Shown: piece by piece, positions 9,431 to 19,490 of the stretch
How the letters are laid out: the number at the start of each line of letters is the position of its first letter
Numbering within the stretch: position 1 is the first letter of the stretch
Source: Hirschia maritima DSM 19733
Lineage (GTDB): Bacteria > Pseudomonadota > Alphaproteobacteria > Caulobacterales > Hyphomonadaceae
Direction: 5' to 3'
Assembly (NCBI RefSeq): GCF_000378345.1
Contig: NZ_KB899544.1
Location: forward strand, 806,001 to 870,000
DNA length: 64,000 nt
Program-made: the position numbers and the translations under genes
The notes under the pieces: generated by a model
What the model saw: the letters and a program-made list of their open reading frames with translations, nothing else
Told to the model about the DNA's origin: nothing
Database searches by the model: none

Positions 9431-10603
9431 TTAAACATCAAAAACTTTGACGCCGTCATCAGACACTGCGAGGGCGATTTTGCCTTCCTTCAGACGCAGT
9501 GCGAGATCACCAAAAACTTCACGTCTCCAGCCACGCATAGCAGCTACATCTGGCTCATCATCGCACGCAATACGTTCTACATCCGCGGCATTGGCGATTA
9601 ATCTAGGTGCAACCTCAGCATCTTCCGCGACGTGCTTTAAAAGTACCTTCAATAGATCGCCCACGGCACCGGGTGGTGAAGTGTTATTAGGGCGTTTTGG
9701 TATTACAGGCGCATAATCATCAGGATTGTCTATGGCGGCATTAATCGCGTCCAGCAGTGTTTGGCCATGCTTAGACTTGGCAAACCCTTTAGGCACTGCT
9801 CTTAGGCGATCCATCGCATTTGCATCGCGAGGCTTTTGTTGAGCAATTTCCTGCACAGCGTCATCCTTGAGGATACGTGAGCGTGGTTTGTCCAGCTCCT
9901 GCGCAAGTCCCTCACGCCATTCCGAAACAGAAGCGATCAATGCCAGATAGTCTTTGCGAGGCTTACGAATCTTCATCCGTTTCCAGGCATTCTTTGGGTT
10001 CGTGTCATATGTCTGTGGATTGACTAGAATTTCGGTTTCTTCTTCGATCCACGCCATGCGATCTAGCTTTTCCAGCTTTGTCTTCAGCTTTACATAACAG
10101 TGACGTAGATGAGTTACATCTCCGCGCGCATAATCTAGCTGCTTGTCAGTAAGAGGGCGGCGCTGCCAATCTGTAAATTGAGAAGATTTATCTATTCGGG
10201 CCTTCAATAGTTGAGAGACCAAATTTTCATAAGAAACGGAATCGCCCAAACCGCAGGCCATAGCTGCAATCTGCGAATCAAATATTGGAGCAGGAGGAGT
10301 GCCGATCAGTTTTGTGAAGATTTCCATATCCTGACGCGCAGCATGAAAAACTTTCACACGCGATGTATCAGCCATAAGATCTAAAAATGGTTTTAAATCT
10401 ATGTTTGGTGATAATGGGTCAATCAGGCAGTCAAACTCGAGTGTGGCTGCCTGAATCAGGCAGAGTTTCGGCCAAAAGGTCGATTCTCTGTGAAATTCAG
10501 TATCTACGGCGATAAATTCGCCCTTTTTCAGCTCCTCACAGGCTTTGATAAGCTCGTCAGTGTCTGCTACTAACTTCAATTCATCGCGGGTGTTTGATGG
10601 CAC
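9431..10603 (-). CDS. rnd: Ribonuclease D
   Basis: A 3'-5' exoribonuclease of the DEDD superfamily that trims tRNA precursors and other structured RNAs. The 390 residues show Exo I in VDTEFHRE near residue 34, a later Exo motif in the SYENLVSQLLKARIDKSS region, and LDYARGDVTHLRHCY as the Y-containing Exo III motif. An HRDC-type helical region follows the nuclease domain. It is divergent from aspS with 87 bp between start codons, and convergent with the kinase gene. The rnd/aspS neighbourhood is common in this bacterial group. Confidence 0.93.
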   Translation of the reverse strand: MPSNTRDELKLVADTDELIKACEELKKGEFIAVDTEFHRESTFWPKLCLIQAATLEFDCLIDPLSPNIDLKPFLDLMADTSRVKVFHAARQDMEIFTKLIGTPPAPIFDSQIAAMACGLGDSVSYENLVSQLLKARIDKSSQFTDWQRRPLTDKQLDYARGDVTHLRHCYVKLKTKLEKLDRMAWIEEETEILVNPQTYDTNPKNAWKRMKIRKPRKDYLALIASVSEWREGLAQELDKPRSRILKDDAVQEIAQQKPRDANAMDRLRAVPKGFAKSKHGQTLLDAINAAIDNPDDYAPVIPKRPNNTSPPGAVGDLLKVLLKHVAEDAEVAPRLIANAADVERIACDDEPDVAAMRGWRREVFGDLALRLKEGKIALAVSDDGVKVFDV

Positions 10604-10690
10604 ACCAGCTCCTTCCTAATCGCTATCGCTTGACAAGTGGCCCTAAAGGGTGTGCTTGTCCGCCAAACTTTCTCAACGGAGACTCCAAGA

Positions 10691-12505
10691 ATGCACGCTT
10701 ACCGTACGCACACATGTGGCCAACTAAGATCCGAACATGTAGGTGAAACCGTTCGCATAAGCGGTTGGGTTCATCGTAAGCGAGACCATGGTGGTCTGTT
10801 ATTTATAGACTTACGCGATCATTATGGATTAACGCAATGCGTAGTTCAGCCAGATAATGCACATTTTGCCACTTTAGAGCGCCTTCGCGTCGAAAGTGTT
10901 GTATCTATCACAGGAAATGTGGTCGCTCGTTCTGAAGAAACTGCTAACGAAAACCTCGATACCGGAATGATCGAGGTGGTTATTGAGCAGTTAGAGATCC
11001 AATCTGCGGCTGACGAATTGCCTCTTCCTGTGTTTGGTGAGCCAGATTATCCAGAAGAGATTCGTTTAAAGCACCGTTATTTGGATTTGCGTCGTGACAC
11101 TCTTCACAAAAACATTCAGCTTCGTGCAGATGTAATCACGTATTTGCGTGAACGTATGAAGGGGCAAGGCTTTACAGAATATCAGTCTCCAATTCTGACT
11201 GCATCTTCTCCTGAAGGCGCTAGAGACTTCTTGGTGCCTTCACGTATGCACCCGAACAATTTCTACGCTCTGCCGCAGGCCCCTCAGCAGTTTAAACAGC
11301 TGATGATGGTGTCCGGTTTCGACCGTTATTTCCAGATTGCACCATGTTTCCGTGATGAAGACCTTCGTGCAGACCGTTCTCTTGAGTTCTATCAGCTAGA
11401 TATTGAGATGAGCTTTGTAACGCAGGAAGATGTATTCTCTGCAATCGAGCCTGTTATGCATGGCGTGTTCGATGAATTCTCGGGCGAAACAGAAGTAACA
11501 CCTGCTCCATTCCCGCGCATCCCTTATAAAGAAGCAATGGAAAAATATGGTTCTGATAAACCAGATCTTCGTAACCCAATTGAGCTTTGTGATGTGACTG
11601 AGTTTTTTGCTGATGATAGCAAAACTGGTTTTGGCATATTTGCTAAGATTATCGCGGGTGGCGGTAAAGTTATTGCTGTGCCTGCACCAAAAGCGGCTGC
11701 TGAAAAATCACGTAAATTTTTCGACGACATGGACAAGTGGGCGAAGAAAGAAATGCAAGCCCCAGGTCTTGGGTATGCACGCCTGAAAGAAGCTGATGGC
11801 GGCGGCGTAGACAGCCAAGACCCGGTGTTGAAAAACTTCCAACCTGAGCTTCTTAACGAGCTATTGGAAAAAATGGGTCTTGAAGCTGGAGACGGTATCT
11901 TCTTCTCAGCTGGTAAGAAGTCTGATGCCTACAAGCTTGCGGGTGCTGCGCGTTTGAAAGTTGGTGAAGAGCTCGACATCGTTGAAAAAGACATCTTCAA
12001 ATTCTGTTGGATTGTTGATTTCCCAATGTATGAATGGGATGAAGACAACAAGAAGGTGGACTTCTCACACAACCCATTCTCAATGCCGCAAGGTGGTTTG
12101 GAAGTTTTGGAAGCTGCTGACACAGACGAGAAAAAACTCGAAATTCTTGCGTACCAATACGACATTGTGTGTAACGGAACAGAGCTATCTTCAGGTGCTA
12201 TTCGTAATCACCGCCCAGATATTATGATCAAAGCGTTCGAGCTAGCTGGTTATGGGCCTGAGGTTGTAGAACAAGAATTTGGCGGCATGCTGAATGCGTT
12301 TAAATATGGTGCACCTCCGCACGGTGGTATCGCACCGGGTATTGATCGTATCGTCATGCTTCTAGCTGGAGCTGACAACATCCGCGATGTGATCATGTTC
12401 CCAATGAACCAGCAAGGACAAGACTTGCTTCTAGGCGCTCCATCGCCAGCAGAAAATGCACAGCTGAGAGAACTTTCTCTCCGCTTGGTTCAAGTCGAGA
12501 AATAA
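10691..12505 (+). CDS. aspS: Aspartyl-tRNA synthetase
   Basis: Charges tRNA-Asp, and possibly tRNA-Asn if the enzyme is non-discriminating. The start at 10691 gives the usual bacterial N-terminus ([12 protein letters not shown]) and 604 residues, the family length; an upstream in-frame start would add 18 unconserved residues. It has the OB-fold anticodon domain with [19 protein letters not shown], class II motif 2 around [10 protein letters not shown], the bacterial insertion (GAD) domain, and motif 3 [11 protein letters not shown] near the C-terminus. A TTGACA at 10630-10635 upstream is a possible -35 box, though no good -10 follows. A strong terminator follows the gene. Confidence 0.97.
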   Translation: MHAYRTHTCGQLRSEHVGETVRISGWVHRKRDHGGLLFIDLRDHYGLTQCVVQPDNAHFATLERLRVESVVSITGNVVARSEETANENLDTGMIEVVIEQLEIQSAADELPLPVFGEPDYPEEIRLKHRYLDLRRDTLHKNIQLRADVITYLRERMKGQGFTEYQSPILTASSPEGARDFLVPSRMHPNNFYALPQAPQQFKQLMMVSGFDRYFQIAPCFRDEDLRADRSLEFYQLDIEMSFVTQEDVFSAIEPVMHGVFDEFSGETEVTPAPFPRIPYKEAMEKYGSDKPDLRNPIELCDVTEFFADDSKTGFGIFAKIIAGGGKVIAVPAPKAAAEKSRKFFDDMDKWAKKEMQAPGLGYARLKEADGGGVDSQDPVLKNFQPELLNELLEKMGLEAGDGIFFSAGKKSDAYKLAGAARLKVGEELDIVEKDIFKFCWIVDFPMYEWDEDNKKVDFSHNPFSMPQGGLEVLEAADTDEKKLEILAYQYDIVCNGTELSSGAIRNHRPDIMIKAFELAGYGPEVVEQEFGGMLNAFKYGAPPHGGIAPGIDRIVMLLAGADNIRDVIMFPMNQQGQDLLLGAPSPAENAQLRELSLRLVQVEK

Positions 12506-12540
12506 AAAATCACTGTTGAAGTGGTGGATTAAGATTAGGA

Positions 12541-12570
12541 GGCAGTCATTTGTTATGGCTGCCTTTTTTT
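12541..12570 (+). terminator. Rho-independent terminator after aspS
   Basis: GGCAGTCAT (12541-12549) pairs with ATGGCTGCC (12555-12563), one G-T wobble, 5-base loop, followed directly by TTTTTTT. It lies between convergent aspS and the pentapeptide gene. Confidence 0.87.
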
Positions 12571-12575
12571 GCGCT

Positions 12576-13070
12576 TTATCTTCTGCACATACTAGCGCTT
12601 AAGCCTTTGGGTAGCTCGGTTGAAGCGTCGCAGTAGGCAGCAGATAGTTGGGCGCGTGTTAGGCCTTTGGCAGTCTTCAAGTATGAACCTGAAAGGATAG
12701 CGCCTTCGAGGTTCGCTCCTGTAAAGTCAGCTCCCCCAAACCAGCCACCAACGAGAGTTGCATCTTTTAGGTTTGCACCTTTCAAGTTCGCATCTTGCAT
12801 GCGGATACCAAACATGTTGGCAACGCTTAGGTTTGCGCCCGAAAGGTTGGTTTTATCCATTGTTGCAATTTCAAGGTCGGCTTGGCGTAGGCGGGAACCG
12901 CTTAGGTTTCTGCCTGACAGGTCATCCATGCTGAAATCTGCCTGAAACAAGTTGCAGCCTGAACAAGATTTTGCACCACTTTTCACTGAAGCAATGTCGT
13001 TAGCATCCTGAGCGAAAGCAGGAGATGCGATGAGTGATGCAAAAGCAAGAGCAGTTAGGGCGCGTTTCAT
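12576..13070 (-). CDS. Secreted pentapeptide-repeat protein
   Basis: 164 residues with a Sec signal peptide ending AFAQD near residue 21. The mature part has a Cys-Ser-Gly-Cys pair (residues 36-39) and then tandem pentapeptides of the A(D/N)LXX type, such as LSGRN LSGSR LRQAD and later ANLKG ANLKD, that form a right-handed quadrilateral beta-helix. The C-terminal LTRAQLSAAYCD plus a final cysteine could pair with the CxxC. The start at 13070 gives a clean signal peptide; an upstream in-frame start would bury it. The function is unknown. It is downstream of the ribonucleotide-reductase-like gene on the same strand. Confidence 0.83.
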   Translation of the reverse strand: MKRALTALAFASLIASPAFAQDANDIASVKSGAKSCSGCNLFQADFSMDDLSGRNLSGSRLRQADLEIATMDKTNLSGANLSVANMFGIRMQDANLKGANLKDATLVGGWFGGADFTGANLEGAILSGSYLKTAKGLTRAQLSAAYCDASTELPKGLSASMCRR

Positions 13071-13150
13071 TTCGATACCTGTCTTCAAAGGATTCAACGA
13101 TATTGTTTGTATCATAGCAATAATGAAGCCAGCTTGAATACGAGTGAATT

Positions 13151-15658
13151 CTAAGCTGTTTGCACCGTGGCACCACAAGCATCGCATATGGCAACTCCGT
13201 CATCTTCAACAAGAGTGAAATGACCGCAATTGGGACAAGCATCACCTAGATAATTGGGTTGATCTTCGTCATCTGGCACAGAAGGAGGAGTGATGGGAGC
13301 AGGGCGTGCAGCTTCAACATCTTGTTCAGCTTCTTCTGTGATCTCCATGTCGTCATTTGATCGGGCACCAGCGCCATCCAAGAACACGATGTTGTCAGGA
13401 ATAGCGCCGCGACTAAATCCTTTGGAAATTAACTGCACAGCATCCTGCGGGGTAGGCGCATTGCGAGTTGAATCACCTTCTCCCTTGCCTAATCCATCTG
13501 AAGATAGACCATCCATTTCTGCAAGGTCTTCACGGTCAAGATAGGAAACAGCCAGTTCACGGAAAATATAGTCTAAGATAGAAGTCGCTGATTTGATCGA
13601 GTCATTACCTGTGACCTCACCAGCTGGTTCAAATCGGGTGAAAACGAATGCATCTACGAATTCTTCAAGTGGAACGCCGTATTGCAAACCGATGGAAATT
13701 GCGATGGCAAAATTGTTCATCAATGATCGGAAAGCAGCGCCTTCTTTATGCATATCAATGAATATTTCACCCAGATTCCCATTTTTGAATTCTCCTGTGT
13801 GAAGATAGACTTTGTGCCCACCGACAGAGGATTTTTGAATATAGCCCTTCCGGCGGTCTGGAAGACGTTCGCGAGACGCAAATTGGCCAGGCTCAACTTT
13901 AGTTTCTGGAGCCTGGACAGAGCTTGGAATTAAGGGTTGCGCTTGAGGTGGTGCAATTGTTTGTGTTTGTACAAATGCAGGTGGCGTTGATGCGCGCTTT
14001 TCAGCCTCTGCCAACCGCTCGAGAATAGTCTCGTTGATTTGCGGTTTGGATGGCTCAATACGAAGACTCAGGTCGTTCTCAATGGCTGCATCAAAACAAA
14101 GCTGAAGATCCTGCCGAGTTGCCGCAGAAGTTTCCTTCGTTGGTACGGTGAGTAGAAGAGGTGCATCGAAAACCTCTTTGATGCATAAGGCAAACCTTAT
14201 GCAGGCACCTGCTCTTGCTTGGTGTGCAAGATAGAAGACATGTGCGAGATCTGAATTTGGATCTGAGACAGGCCGTCTACGACCTAGAACGGCAGAGCGA
14301 CCTTCCTCTATTTCTCGTGCAGATATACCGAGCGCTTTTAAAAGTGCTTCGCCATCTGTTTCAAAAGCTTCAGGCGCAAGCCCTAGGCGTTTACGGATGG
14401 TGTCATCACCAACTACCCATCTTGAAAATGCGCTGCGCAGAGGCAAACCATCGCGGATGGCTTGCTCAATACGGTCCAACGCTTCATTGGTAAGGCCGCG
14501 TTCAGCCAACCGATTGCGTTCTAATCCGTCGATCTGATCTAATGACCGCGCACCAAGAACACGCAGAGCAACATCCTGTCTCTGGCTCTCTGTTGCTGCA
14601 CTGTTGAGAGCCAAACCCGCACAATGAGAAAAGCGGTTTTCATCTTCTTCAGCTGAGGAAATTAGAGAAACTACTGGATCAACACCAAGGCTTTCAAGGT
14701 TTAACCAAGCGACCGCATCGGGCGATGGGCGCAAGAAAGCGAAGCGAATGCCTGATTTATCTTTTGCATCTGCAACGTGATATTCTTTGAGAATATTTGA
14801 AATCTCTTTGGCTCGGTTTCGGCCTTGCGGAGAATCGAAAGCCAATCCTTCAGACATGATAGTTGCTGCCAATCCAGCGACAATCACAACGATACCAGGG
14901 AAAGTTGCTTTTATATCCACTAAATCAGAGCGAAGAGATTCTTCTGCGAATGTTCTCTCATCAAAGTACGCTCCCAGATTCAGAACTAAAGCTGGAGCTT
15001 TGGCGTTGGGAGCGGTTTTAGTTGTGTGATTAACTTGGAGCCCAATTCTTAAACCAGCCAATCGGTTGGCAGCATCGGCAAGTTTTTCAGCTGATGCGTC
15101 TGACCAGTTGGTCAATCCTAGATGAACTGTTCCAGTGTCTTTTGCTGCGGCTGCTTGTTTCCTCAGTGCTGCTGCTGCTGCGCGAGGCCCGCCGGGAGTA
15201 GAAAGCGCAATTTCGAGAAGATCTGCATCGGCACCGCATCGCAATGCATCAGTGAGAGCATCTTCTGTGGGAATCCCTTCATCATCAGTATCGATGGTTA
15301 GACCTTCAAGGGCGTCTGCCAGAGACGCAAAACCTTGCGCTGTTGCAGCGCGTGCAGCGGCCACTGTTGCAGCTTCAGCAATGGCCATTTCAGCGCCACC
15401 CGATGATATGGGAGCGGGACTAACACTACCAATCGCTGTGCCAAGTGGAATAAGGGGGGATATACGCCCCTTTGTGAGAGCGTTTGTTATAGATGATTTT
15501 GCAGATGATTCGGCATCAATTGTAGCCAGACCATTGAGATAATCTGTTGCTTCAGCAGAGTTCATGGATGCCGATCTATCTGTTTTTAACCAGATTTCTC
15601 CCGCGGCCATAAGTGGAGCGAGCATTTGAGTCGGCTGTTTAGTCCTGCGTTGCGCCAT
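13151..15658 (-). CDS. Ribonucleotide reductase-like protein with NrdJ C-terminal (TSCPD) region and zinc ribbon, no catalytic core seen
   Basis: An 835-residue protein. Residues about 595-715 match the conserved C-terminal region of alphaproteobacterial adenosylcobalamin-dependent ribonucleotide reductase: [61 protein letters not shown]. Residues 805-830 form a CxxC...CxxC zinc ribbon like the NrdJ tail. The first 590 residues only faintly recall a reductase ([10 protein letters not shown] near 271-280). I see no NPCxE-type active-site cysteine motif or the rest of the barrel. The linker 555-590 is Pro/Gln-rich. It is probably a diverged, non-catalytic paralogue, perhaps regulatory. A full-length NrdJ may exist elsewhere. 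Start and stop are clear. Confidence 0.8.
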   Translation of the reverse strand: MAQRRTKQPTQMLAPLMAAGEIWLKTDRSASMNSAEATDYLNGLATIDAESSAKSSITNALTKGRISPLIPLGTAIGSVSPAPISSGGAEMAIAEAATVAAARAATAQGFASLADALEGLTIDTDDEGIPTEDALTDALRCGADADLLEIALSTPGGPRAAAAALRKQAAAAKDTGTVHLGLTNWSDASAEKLADAANRLAGLRIGLQVNHTTKTAPNAKAPALVLNLGAYFDERTFAEESLRSDLVDIKATFPGIVVIVAGLAATIMSEGLAFDSPQGRNRAKEISNILKEYHVADAKDKSGIRFAFLRPSPDAVAWLNLESLGVDPVVSLISSAEEDENRFSHCAGLALNSAATESQRQDVALRVLGARSLDQIDGLERNRLAERGLTNEALDRIEQAIRDGLPLRSAFSRWVVGDDTIRKRLGLAPEAFETDGEALLKALGISAREIEEGRSAVLGRRRPVSDPNSDLAHVFYLAHQARAGACIRFALCIKEVFDAPLLLTVPTKETSAATRQDLQLCFDAAIENDLSLRIEPSKPQINETILERLAEAEKRASTPPAFVQTQTIAPPQAQPLIPSSVQAPETKVEPGQFASRERLPDRRKGYIQKSSVGGHKVYLHTGEFKNGNLGEIFIDMHKEGAAFRSLMNNFAIAISIGLQYGVPLEEFVDAFVFTRFEPAGEVTGNDSIKSATSILDYIFRELAVSYLDREDLAEMDGLSSDGLGKGEGDSTRNAPTPQDAVQLISKGFSRGAIPDNIVFLDGAGARSNDDMEITEEAEQDVEAARPAPITPPSVPDDEDQPNYLGDACPNCGHFTLVEDDGVAICDACGATVQTA

Positions 15659-15845
15659 AAAAAATCTCCCTGAATATGGTTAATCTGCGCAAATCAGGGC
15701 AATAGTGCAATATATGTTGTGTGAATGTGTGGTTTTTCCCACAAGATTTTGAATCACGTATGATTGATGAAATCAATGCGTGTTTCAAGGTGGACGTGGA
15801 GGCTCGGGATCACTACATTCACATCAAATCGCTAAAGGAGCGCTC

Positions 15846-16232
15846 ATGTCTGTTATTGGCTGGTGGAAGAATGCGACTGTAGGAACTCGATTTGATGTGA
15901 ATCGACGAGCAATTTTCATTGGTGAAGATGAGTGGGGCAATAAGTTCTATGAAGAAAAGAAACCGAGCCAAGAAAGCCGAAAACGGCGATATATAATTTA
16001 CAATGGTGCTGCAGAGCCTTCTCGCGTGTCGGCGGATTGGCATGGTTGGCTTCACCATACTTTTGACAAACCTCCAACGGAAGAACCATTGGAGAAAAAG
16101 TCTTTCGAACAACCTCATCAGCCCAACCTGACAGGTACGCTGATGGCATACAAACCAAAAGGCAGTTTAGCGCGTCAGGATGACCGTACTAAGACTGCAA
16201 GTGATTATGAGGCATGGGACCCCAATGCGTGA
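15846..16232 (+). CDS. NADH:ubiquinone oxidoreductase accessory subunit, NDUFA12 family
   Basis: 128 residues homologous to the B17.2/NDUFA12 accessory subunit of complex I, which alphaproteobacteria share with mitochondria. Diagnostic stretches are WWKNATVGTRFDVN, VGEDEWGNKFYEE-like sequence and RRYIIYNG, followed by PSRVSADWHGWLHH. The start at 15846 has AAAGGAG upstream and matches the family N-terminus; 22 in-frame residues before it do not. The end overlaps the mlaD-like gene by 8 bp (ATGCGTGA), so the two are translationally linked. This accessory gene is typically separate from the nuo operon. Confidence 0.9.
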   Translation: MSVIGWWKNATVGTRFDVNRRAIFIGEDEWGNKFYEEKKPSQESRKRRYIIYNGAAEPSRVSADWHGWLHHTFDKPPTEEPLEKKSFEQPHQPNLTGTLMAYKPKGSLARQDDRTKTASDYEAWDPNA

Positions 16233-16728
16233 TTCAATGTTTGAAACGATAGTAGGTATCGTTGTTGTAGCTGTAGCAGGCGCTTTTGTCTGGTTTTCTA
16301 TGCAGCAAACAGAAACGGCTGTCGGAAATGGCAGCTACGAACTGAAAGCTCAGTTCACTGGGCCCATTAACGGTGTATCCCAAGGAACAGATGTGCGTCT
16401 TATGGGAGTTAAAGTGGGAGTGGTGACAAGTGTGGAGCTTGATAAATCACGTCTTATTCCGATGATCACTTTGTCTGTAGCTGAAGGCATAGAATTGGAT
16501 GAGGATACAACCGCAAAAATCTCATCCGACAGTCTTTTATCAGGGCCACACATTGCGCTATTGCCGGGCGGTGGCTTCGACATGCTTCAACCTGGTGATC
16601 AACTGACCTACACCAGTGGATCAGTTGAACTTGGACCACTACTGACTGAATTTGCAGGGCAATTGGATGGTCGTTTGAAAGATATTGCGGATGCGATTTC
16701 TGCAAATCGTTCCACAGCTGGCCAATAA
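16225..16728 (+). CDS. mlaD: MlaD-like MCE-domain phospholipid transport protein
   Basis: A 167-residue inner-membrane-anchored substrate-binding subunit of an ABC phospholipid transporter that maintains outer-membrane asymmetry. An N-terminal transmembrane helix (about residues 5-25, IVGIVVVAVAGAFVWF) is followed by the MCE/MlaD domain with FTGPINGVSQGTDVRLMGVKVG and SLLSGPHIALLPGG. The ATG at 16225 overlaps the preceding stop. The ATPase and permease (MlaF, MlaE) are not in the window. A palindrome follows before the DUF2155 gene. Confidence 0.87.
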   Translation: MRDSMFETIVGIVVVAVAGAFVWFSMQQTETAVGNGSYELKAQFTGPINGVSQGTDVRLMGVKVGVVTSVELDKSRLIPMITLSVAEGIELDEDTTAKISSDSLLSGPHIALLPGGGFDMLQPGDQLTYTSGSVELGPLLTEFAGQLDGRLKDIADAISANRSTAGQ

Positions 16729-16752
16729 CAAGCTGAAAAACATAGAGTTTGA

Positions 16753-16779
16753 CATATGCCCAACACATTTGGGCATATG
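16753..16779. repeat. Perfect 11-bp palindrome between mlaD and the DUF2155 gene
   Basis: CATATGCCCAA (16753-16763) and TTGGGCATATG (16769-16779) with a 5-base loop. There is no T-run on either side, so a simple terminator is unlikely. A TTGACA hexamer at 16749-16754 overlaps its left edge, so an operator over a DUF2155 promoter is possible; a processed mRNA hairpin is the alternative. Confidence 0.5.
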
Positions 16780-16828
16780 ATATTGCAATGATAGAATAGA
16801 ATCGCGCTTTTACCGGAGTTTTCGATAT

Positions 16829-17536
16829 ATGCTGAAAAATAGTCTAACAGCGATCGCATGTGTTGGAATATTAGGAGTGCAACAGGCGTATGCATTGGAT
16901 CCACGACCTGGAGTAAAAGTTCGTGCGCTGGAAAAAGTCACCGGTAAAGCAACTGATATTGAAATAGAATTGGACGACACCGTTCAATTTGGAGGTTTGG
17001 GGTTCACGGTGCGAGCTTGCCATCAATCGCCACCTGAAGAGCAACCGCCAGAATCCGCAGCATATCTTGAAGTAATTTCAATGGGTGTGAACGCGGAAAC
17101 TGGAACAGCGAAAGATGATGATCCACGCTTGTTTTCTGGCTGGATGTTTGCAAGTTCACCTGGTTTAAACGCGCTGGAACACTCTCTTTATGATGTCTGG
17201 GTTATCAGCTGTAGTGCGGCCTTACCTGGGAGTGAAACCGCGCCTCTGGAGTTGTATGATGAAGCTGGATTAGGTTTAGATGGCAACACGTCTTCTGTAT
17301 CTGCTGAAGCGATTTCGTCGGAAGTTTCCGATGGCTCCTCGGAGGATGGGGGTGCAGAATTGTCACTCGACAATGCAGAACCGATTTTTATAGAAGAAGC
17401 GGATGTCGTTGCATCTCCACCGTCTGAAACATCAAATTCTTCGTTTATTGATTCAATAGTGATTCCTGCACCGGATGCCTCAGACGAAATTTCAGATGAA
17501 GAACCTTCATTGGAACTAAGGAATAGGTCAGAGTAG
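16829..17536 (+). CDS. DUF2155 secreted protein with long acidic/serine C-terminal tail
   Basis: 235 residues with a signal peptide (cleavage after QAYA near residue 22). The DUF2155 core follows, with the region around [30 protein letters not shown] and [17 protein letters not shown], ending at YDVWVISC near residue 130. Function is unknown. From about residue 130 the protein continues as a Ser/Glu/Asp/Ala-rich tail unlike the usual short family member. That tail is encoded on the strand opposite the aat tail (349-bp convergent overlap). CCGGAG lies before the start. Confidence 0.83.
   Translation: MLKNSLTAIACVGILGVQQAYALDPRPGVKVRALEKVTGKATDIEIELDDTVQFGGLGFTVRACHQSPPEEQPPESAAYLEVISMGVNAETGTAKDDDPRLFSGWMFASSPGLNALEHSLYDVWVISCSAALPGSETAPLELYDEAGLGLDGNTSSVSAEAISSEVSDGSSEDGGAELSLDNAEPIFIEEADVVASPPSETSNSSFIDSIVIPAPDASDEISDEEPSLELRNRSE
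17188..17536. other. 349-bp convergent coding overlap of the DUF2155 gene and aat
   Basis: The DUF2155 frame (plus) and the aat frame (minus) both stay open across this segment. Codon phases place the wobble base of each gene opposite the wobble base of the other. In this phase TCN (Ser) faces GAN (Asp/Glu), GCN faces GCN (Ala), and CCN (Pro) faces GGN (Gly). The two tails therefore mirror each other in composition. I checked a 22-codon run and every residue pair fits this rule. Confidence 0.9.
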
Positions 17537-18126
17537 AAGTTTCCTTCGATTCTGAGCGCGTCTGCTAATCTTTTTTGAAATTCTACACGCGTTATTTCTT
17601 CTGCACCAAGGCTAGCAAGGTGAGGGGTGATAAACTGTGTGTCGAGCAAGGCGTATCCACCTGCAATCAAACGTGCAACCAAGTGAACAAGAGCGACCTT
17701 TGATGCGTTGTTTTGCGTTGAGAACATGCTTTCACCAAAGAAAGCGCCTCCAAGGCTAACACCGTATAGGCCGCCAACGAGTTCGCCATCTTTCCAGCAT
17801 TCAACGCTATGTGCATTTCCTTGCTTATGAAGGGCAGAATAAAGATTGATAATTGGAGTGTTGATCCAAGTTGATTCACGTCCTTCTGCAGGTGTCGCAC
17901 ACTCAATCATGACTTGAGTAAACGCTGTATCGAAAGTTACTTGGAACTCATCTCGGCGAACAGTTTTTCGAAGGCTTTTTGAAACATACAAACCGTCGAG
18001 GGGGATTATTCCCCTCAAATCCGGATCAACGATAAATACCTGACTGTCATCGGCGTCTTCCCCCATAGGGAAAACGCCGCGACGGTATAGGTTTAATAGG
18101 TCGTTTGGGCCGAAGCCACCAGTCAT
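17188..18126 (-). CDS. aat: Leucyl/phenylalanyl-tRNA-protein transferase, with C-terminal extension
   Basis: Attaches Leu or Phe from aminoacyl-tRNA to N-terminal Arg or Lys, creating N-degrons for ClpS/ClpAP. The core spans residues 1-205: [79 protein letters not shown]-type sequence (split here by reading only its parts), and [16 protein letters not shown]. The usual length is about 200-240. Here 105 further Ser/Glu/Asp-rich residues run on because no stop appears before 17188. It is last in the unit aroQ-accB-accC-aat, 10 bp after accC. Confidence 0.93.
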   Translation of the reverse strand: MTGGFGPNDLLNLYRRGVFPMGEDADDSQVFIVDPDLRGIIPLDGLYVSKSLRKTVRRDEFQVTFDTAFTQVMIECATPAEGRESTWINTPIINLYSALHKQGNAHSVECWKDGELVGGLYGVSLGGAFFGESMFSTQNNASKVALVHLVARLIAGGYALLDTQFITPHLASLGAEEITRVEFQKRLADALRIEGNFYSDLFLSSNEGSSSEISSEASGAGITIESINEEFDVSDGGDATTSASSIKIGSALSSDNSAPPSSEEPSETSDEIASADTEDVLPSKPNPASSYNSRGAVSLPGKAALQLITQTS

Positions 18127-18136
18127 GTTTTAGGCC

Positions 18137-19480
18137 TTAAGCTTCTTTGGCCAGAAACTGCTCTAGCCAGTGAATGTCATAATCACCTTTGGCTACATCT
18201 TTGTTTTCAACAAGACGCAAGTGCAGCGGAAGTGTCGTTTCAACGCCTGAAACAACCATTTCATCCAAGGCACGCTTTAAACGAAGAAGGCATTCTTCAC
18301 GCGTCATACCGTGCACGATTAGCTTACCAATCAAACTGTCATAGTGCGGCGGGATGCTGTAGCCAGTATACATTGCAGAATCCAGACGTACACCCAGACC
18401 GCCAGGAGCATGGAATTCCTTGACCGTACCTGGTGAAGGAACAAACGTCTCTGGATGTTCAGCATTGATACGACACTCAATTGCATGACCAAAGAATTGT
18501 ACATCTTTCTGTTTAAAAGACAGTTTTTCACCAGCTGCGATACGGATTTGCTCTTGAACAAGATCCTTACGCGTAATCATCTCAGTAACAGGGTGTTCCA
18601 CCTGAAGACGAGTGTTCATCTCGATGAAGTAGAATTCACCATCTTCCCAAAGGAATTCGATAGTCCCAACACCGCGATATCCAAGCTTTTTGATAGAAGC
18701 ACAAACGCGCTTACCAATTTCTGTGCGTTCGGCGGCAGAAAGGGCAGGTGACGGAGCTTCTTCAAACACTTTTTGGTGGCGACGTTGAAGTGAACAATCA
18801 CGCTCACCTAAGTGAACCACGTTACCATGCGTATCAGCTATAACCTGAATCTCGATGTGACGAGGTTTTTGAAGGTATTTTTCGATGTAAACGGCATCAT
18901 CACCAAAGGCAGCTTTTGATTCGGTACGTGCAGTGCGGAACGCAGTTTCGAGGTCAGCCTCGGTCATTGCGACCTTCATTCCACGTCCACCACCACCAGC
19001 GGATGCTTTAATGATAACCGGATAGCCAATGTCTTTTGCAACTTTTTTAGCTGCAGCTACATCAGCCACACCGCCATCAGAACCAGGAACACAAGGCACT
19101 CCTGTACGGATCATGGCATCTTTAGCAGCAATTTTATCACCCATTAAGCGGATGTGATCTGCTGTAGGACCGATGAATGCTATGTCGTGAGCTTCTACGA
19201 TTTCAGCGAATTTGGCATTTTCTGACAGAAAACCATATCCTGGGTGGATACCGTCCGCGCCTGTGATTTCAGCTGCTGCCATAATCGCAGGAATGTTCAG
19301 ATATGAATTTGTAGATGGGGCAGGACCAATACATACGCTTTCATCAGCCAGACGTACATGCATTGCATTTCTGTCTGCTTCGGAGTGAATAGCGACGGTA
19401 GAAATGCCCATCTCTTTACAGGCGCGGTGAATACGCAGTGCGATTTCACCCCTGTTTGCTATGAGTACTTTTTTGATCAT
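18137..19480 (-). CDS. accC: Acetyl-CoA carboxylase, biotin carboxylase subunit
   Basis: ATP-dependent carboxylation of biotin on AccB, the first half-reaction of acetyl-CoA carboxylase in fatty acid synthesis. The start at 19480 gives the standard [17 protein letters not shown]-terminus and 447 residues; the longer in-frame start adds 19 unconserved residues. The ATP-grasp fold has [12 protein letters not shown] near 160 and [17 protein letters not shown] near 205, with [12 protein letters not shown] as the catalytic motif near 290. It is separated from accB by 10 bp and from aat by 10 bp. Confidence 0.97.
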   Translation of the reverse strand: MIKKVLIANRGEIALRIHRACKEMGISTVAIHSEADRNAMHVRLADESVCIGPAPSTNSYLNIPAIMAAAEITGADGIHPGYGFLSENAKFAEIVEAHDIAFIGPTADHIRLMGDKIAAKDAMIRTGVPCVPGSDGGVADVAAAKKVAKDIGYPVIIKASAGGGGRGMKVAMTEADLETAFRTARTESKAAFGDDAVYIEKYLQKPRHIEIQVIADTHGNVVHLGERDCSLQRRHQKVFEEAPSPALSAAERTEIGKRVCASIKKLGYRGVGTIEFLWEDGEFYFIEMNTRLQVEHPVTEMITRKDLVQEQIRIAAGEKLSFKQKDVQFFGHAIECRINAEHPETFVPSPGTVKEFHAPGGLGVRLDSAMYTGYSIPPHYDSLIGKLIVHGMTREECLLRLKRALDEMVVSGVETTLPLHLRLVENKDVAKGDYDIHWLEQFLAKEA

Positions 19481-19490
19481 TGGGCCCAGC

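Noticed and set aside
15135-15542. Open frame opposite the ribonucleotide-reductase-like gene (135 residues)
   Set aside because: Low-complexity Ala/Ser product from antisense of Ala-rich codons.
16749-16781. Promoter for the DUF2155 gene using TTGACA at 16749
   Set aside because: The nearest plausible -10 would need a spacer of about 21 bases.
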